The notes below the pieces were generated by a model, which made no database searches, was not told the DNA's origin, and saw only the letters and a program-made list of their open reading frames with translations. From assembly GCA_964598275.1 (NCBI GenBank), contig CAZRAZ010000003.1, positions 1 through 39,905 of the forward strand: 39,905 nucleotides of DNA, read 5' to 3'. Below are positions 38,042 to 39,905 of the stretch, piece by piece. Position 1 is the first letter of the stretch. Each line of letters begins with the position of its first letter. Made by a program: the position numbers and the translations under genes. Source of the DNA: JAHIEZ01 sp964598275. GTDB lineage: Bacteria > Patescibacteriota > Microgenomatia > UBA12405.

Positions 38042-38118
38042 TATCTCTTATAATATCAAACAATTTTCAACCGTTCTCTGTCTTGTATCTCTTCTTTTCT
38101 CTCTTTATACTTAAAGCC

Positions 38119-38763
38119 ATGACCAAAATCCTTGAAGCAATCCTTTCTCTTGTCCATCAAAATGGCCTTTTAGCCATGCTCGGTGGCGGTTTTATCGAAC
38201 AAATCATCGTTCCCATTCCTTCTCCTATTATTACCATGGCCGGCGGCGCTTTTTTAATCAGCCACACTCTGCCTATCTTTGAGACCATTTGGCAAATCTT
38301 TATCAAAGTCTCTCTTCCCTACACCATCGGCGCCACCCTTGGCACTTCTCTGGTTTTCTGGACCACCCACCTTGGCGGCAAACCCCTAATCGACCGCTTT
38401 GGCAAACTCATTGGCATCTCCTGGAACCTAATCGAAAAAATCAAAACTGATTTCAAAAAAACCATCAAAGACGAACTTTTTATTTTAATCGCCTGCGCTA
38501 TTCCCGTTGTCCCCGTCTCTCTGGTTACCGCTTTTTGCGGTGGCTTTCGCATATCAGCCGTCAAATTTTATCCCATAGTCTTTTTGGCCCTCTTAATTCG
38601 GGCCACCATCTTGGGTTTTGTTGGTTTTCAAATGGGCGAGGCTTTTACAAAGTTGGCTCACGGCCTTGATAAAATCGAATCCGTTCTAACCGTCATCGGC
38701 GCCGGCCTCATTTTGGGCTTTTTGTACCTCAAACGCGAAAAGTGGCTCAAAACTAACCAATAG
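38119..38763 (+). CDS. DedA/VTT-domain membrane protein
   Basis: From ATG 38119 the protein has 214 residues and about five hydrophobic segments. The DedA/SNARE-associated core is present: GGGFIEQIIVPIPSPIITMA (usual F.E...p.iPse..l..aG), then IGATLGTSLVFWTTHLGGKP and CAIPVVPVSLVTAFCGGFRI. Such proteins translocate polyprenyl or phospholipid carriers or support membrane homeostasis. That would suit the lipid-linked glycan genes in this window. A TATACT (38106-38111) ends 7 nt before the ATG. An upstream in-frame ATG (38083) would overlap the promoter. Confidence 0.88.
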   Translation: MTKILEAILSLVHQNGLLAMLGGGFIEQIIVPIPSPIITMAGGAFLISHTLPIFETIWQIFIKVSLPYTIGATLGTSLVFWTTHLGGKPLIDRFGKLIGISWNLIEKIKTDFKKTIKDELFILIACAIPVVPVSLVTAFCGGFRISAVKFYPIVFLALLIRATILGFVGFQMGEAFTKLAHGLDKIESVLTVIGAGLILGFLYLKREKWLKTNQ

Positions 38764-38771
38764 TTTCTTCA

Positions 38772-38807
38772 GAACGTCACTCCGATTTTACATCGGAGGA
38801 TACGTTC
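38772..38807. repeat. GAACGT...ACGTTC palindromic repeat
   Basis: Outer arms GAACGT (38772-38777) and ACGTTC (38802-38807), inner arms CTCCGAT and ATCGGAG. It has the same internal loop bases (CA/GAT) as the element inside the ligase gene (8605-8640). It lies between two convergent genes and may serve as a terminator. Confidence 0.8.
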
Positions 38808-39693
38808 AACTACAATACGGACATTTGTCCCCCGTATACCACCGATGGCACATATTACAAAATATCTCTATCTTACCCTTAGAATCAAACCTAATTCTAC
38901 TGCCTTCATTAAATACACTATTAAATATCCCTCCTTTCCCATTTAATCCCAGCATTGATCCCCCGTGATTTCCCATGGCATTTAATCGATAACCCCTCAA
39001 GACCATCCCCATTTCCAAAGCCAAATCCAAGTCTATTCCCCTCAAACCCGAACTTTTTAAATCTTGAAATGCATTTCCCACCGCCATTTCTATTTTATCT
39101 CGCAAAACAATGTCTTCTGTCATTCTAATTGCTCTCCAAACTTCTGGAATTCCAAACATTCTTTCACTAAAAGCAATCCAATCTCCTCCTTTTAATTTAA
39201 TTCCAATCGGCTGACTCCTCAAATCTTCTGCCTCAATCACCCCGGACACCAACCTCCCTCCTTCAAAGCAAACCATATTCATCGCAATCTGCAACAAATC
39301 CTCCGGTGTTTTCCGAACCACTATTCCCCGACAATCCAATACCATCTCGCCCGCCAAACTCTCTGCTCGGGCCACCACCAATCTTGCGTCAACATAAGAT
39401 CCGCCGGCAGGACTTATCCAAAATATCAAATCACTGCCACCTTCTGCTAATCTAAACATATTTTCTGCCCCCTCCGCCTCCTGCCTGCCAAATTCCATTT
39501 CTCTATCCAAACAAATTTCCCGCCCGCTATCTCTGTCGGCAATCACTCCGTCACTTCTCTTCACAAATCTATAAGGTGTCACATTCCACTCTTGACCTGC
39601 CCCTTCCTCGGTATAAGCATGAGCCACCTGCCGCACGGCAAAACCTTCACCCCCCTGCCCTACAAATTTGTCCATTTCAATCAATCTGTTCAT
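38806..39693 (-). CDS. Uncharacterised protein with C-terminal zinc ribbon, B12-riboswitch controlled
   Basis: The 295-residue protein is soluble and I do not recognise the main domain. The last 25 residues form a short zinc ribbon (CNMCHRWYTGDKCPYCS). The body is mixed alpha/beta, with RFVKRSDGVIADRDSGREIC, FWISPAGGSYVDARLVVAR and NMVCFEGGRLVSGVIEAEDL. There are no signal peptide, membrane segment or known B12-binding DxHxxG motif. ATG 39693 has a GGAA Shine-Dalgarno at 39703-39700, inside a hairpin. It is the only gene downstream of the cobalamin riboswitch at 39759-39867, as the next gene is convergent. Confidence 0.7.
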   Translation of the reverse strand: MNRLIEMDKFVGQGGEGFAVRQVAHAYTEEGAGQEWNVTPYRFVKRSDGVIADRDSGREICLDREMEFGRQEAEGAENMFRLAEGGSDLIFWISPAGGSYVDARLVVARAESLAGEMVLDCRGIVVRKTPEDLLQIAMNMVCFEGGRLVSGVIEAEDLRSQPIGIKLKGGDWIAFSERMFGIPEVWRAIRMTEDIVLRDKIEMAVGNAFQDLKSSGLRGIDLDLALEMGMVLRGYRLNAMGNHGGSMLGLNGKGGIFNSVFNEGSRIRFDSKGKIEIFCNMCHRWYTGDKCPYCS

Positions 39694-39699
39694 TTTTTA

Positions 39700-39738
39700 T
39701 TCCAAAAAACTATTTGGAACTCCGATTACTCATCGGAG
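39700..39738 (-). promoter_or_regulatory. Expression platform hairpins of the riboswitch
   Basis: TTCCAAA (39700-39706) pairs with TTTGGAA (39713-39719). On the minus strand this puts the GGAA Shine-Dalgarno, 6 nt before ATG 39693, in a stem. Just upstream is CTCCGAT/ATCGGAG (39720-39738), a member of the palindromic repeats. No T-run is seen, so control is more likely at translation. Confidence 0.55.
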
Positions 39739-39758
39739 GGCTCGTAAAAATTTATTAA

Positions 39759-39867
39759 GTATTCGGACTTATGGCTTTCGCCAATCACCGTTGCGGCCCA
39801 GCGAAGGATTTTAACCTCACTTTCCTTTGTCTATTTATACCATATTTTTCTGAATAGGCTACGATAC
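39759..39867 (-). promoter_or_regulatory. Cobalamin (B12) riboswitch aptamer
   Basis: Read on the minus strand, the segment has the cobalamin core: AGGAAAGTGAGG with TTAAAATCC (the GGGAA-x-GGTG-AAATCC arm), GCTGGGCCGCAACGGTGA (the B12-box-like CCGCAACGGT), a TGGC-GAAA-GCCA hairpin and the 3' end AAGTCCGAATAC. GTATCG at the 5' end can pair with CGAATAC as P1. The short length (about 110 nt) and the GGAAAGTGA/CCGAAT blocks are close to the short class II cobalamin riboswitches. The class is a guess; the riboswitch itself I consider likely. Confidence 0.8.
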
Positions 39868-39905
39868 ATTTGAGACTTTTGGATAGTTAGATTTATGTCT
39901 GATTC

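Overview
The window looks like a piece of a Candidate Phyla Radiation (Patescibacteria) chromosome, probably a draft assembly because a 100-N gap lies at 27999-28098. This rests on short genes, tight overlaps and a limited gene set: a minimal rod-shape pair (MreB-PBP2), ThyX/Dcd/Tmk for dTTP supply, IscS/IscU, Def/Fmt, GlyA, short bL28 and bL33, an HPF-type ribosome factor, a truncated T4SS ATPase and several type II toxin-antitoxin genes. I cannot place it more precisely without tools. TGA is used as a stop, so the Gracilibacteria-type code is unlikely. The + strand is C-rich and G-poor in most genes regardless of their direction, so + looks like the lagging strand; a few genes lack that bias and look acquired.

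Layout. 1-0.9 kb: end of a T4SS ATPase gene and a Phd/RelE pair. 0.9-4.4 kb: topA, then a 0.6-kb cassette (DUF5678-like plus a frameshifted retropepsin-like gene) between 19-bp direct repeats, and an unknown gene. 4.4-9.3 kb: pbp2-mreB, divergent from an O-antigen ligase/TPR protein. 9.3-12.8 kb: def and fmt (divergent), a 35-residue basic protein with a strong promoter, bL28, a site-2 protease and an APH-like kinase. 12.7-16.5 kb: a DUF1858 protein, an Fe-S type Rrf2 regulator, a divergent structured RNA candidate, a GT28-type glycosyltransferase, tRNA-Thr and iscS-iscU. 16.5-18.8 kb: palindromic repeats, tRNA-Thr, tRNA-Ser with a duplicated 3' end, and a foreign-looking membrane-protein operon. 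18.9-22.5 kb: a duplicated divergent gene pair, one copy largely deleted, around an acyltransferase remnant, a methyltransferase and a Nudix gene. 22.5-27.3 kb: HPF, SGNH hydrolase, bL33, EpmA-like synthetase, FAM173-like methyltransferase, tRNA-Ala, a HTH/LAGLIDADG-like gene and a GalU-like enzyme. 27.3-34.6 kb: a second TA pair, the gap, two GC-balanced secreted-protein genes with long leaders, a GT4 glycosyltransferase overlapping a large GT-C-like protein, and a CopG-type antitoxin. 34.6-39.9 kb: glyA, tmk-dcd-thyX, a DedA-family protein and an unknown Zn-ribbon gene preceded by a cobalamin riboswitch.

Themes. (1) About fifteen genes start 5-7 nt after a -10 box, often an extended one (TGnTAtAAT), with no Shine-Dalgarno, which predicts widespread leaderless mRNAs; a few genes instead have perfect Shine-Dalgarno sites and long leaders. 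(2) Small palindromic repeats recur between genes and once inside a coding sequence. (3) The least explained parts are the structured RNA sharing a palindromic -10 with the Rrf2 gene, the B12 riboswitch before an orphan gene, and the retropepsin cassette. All calls are by eye; no similarity search or folding was run.
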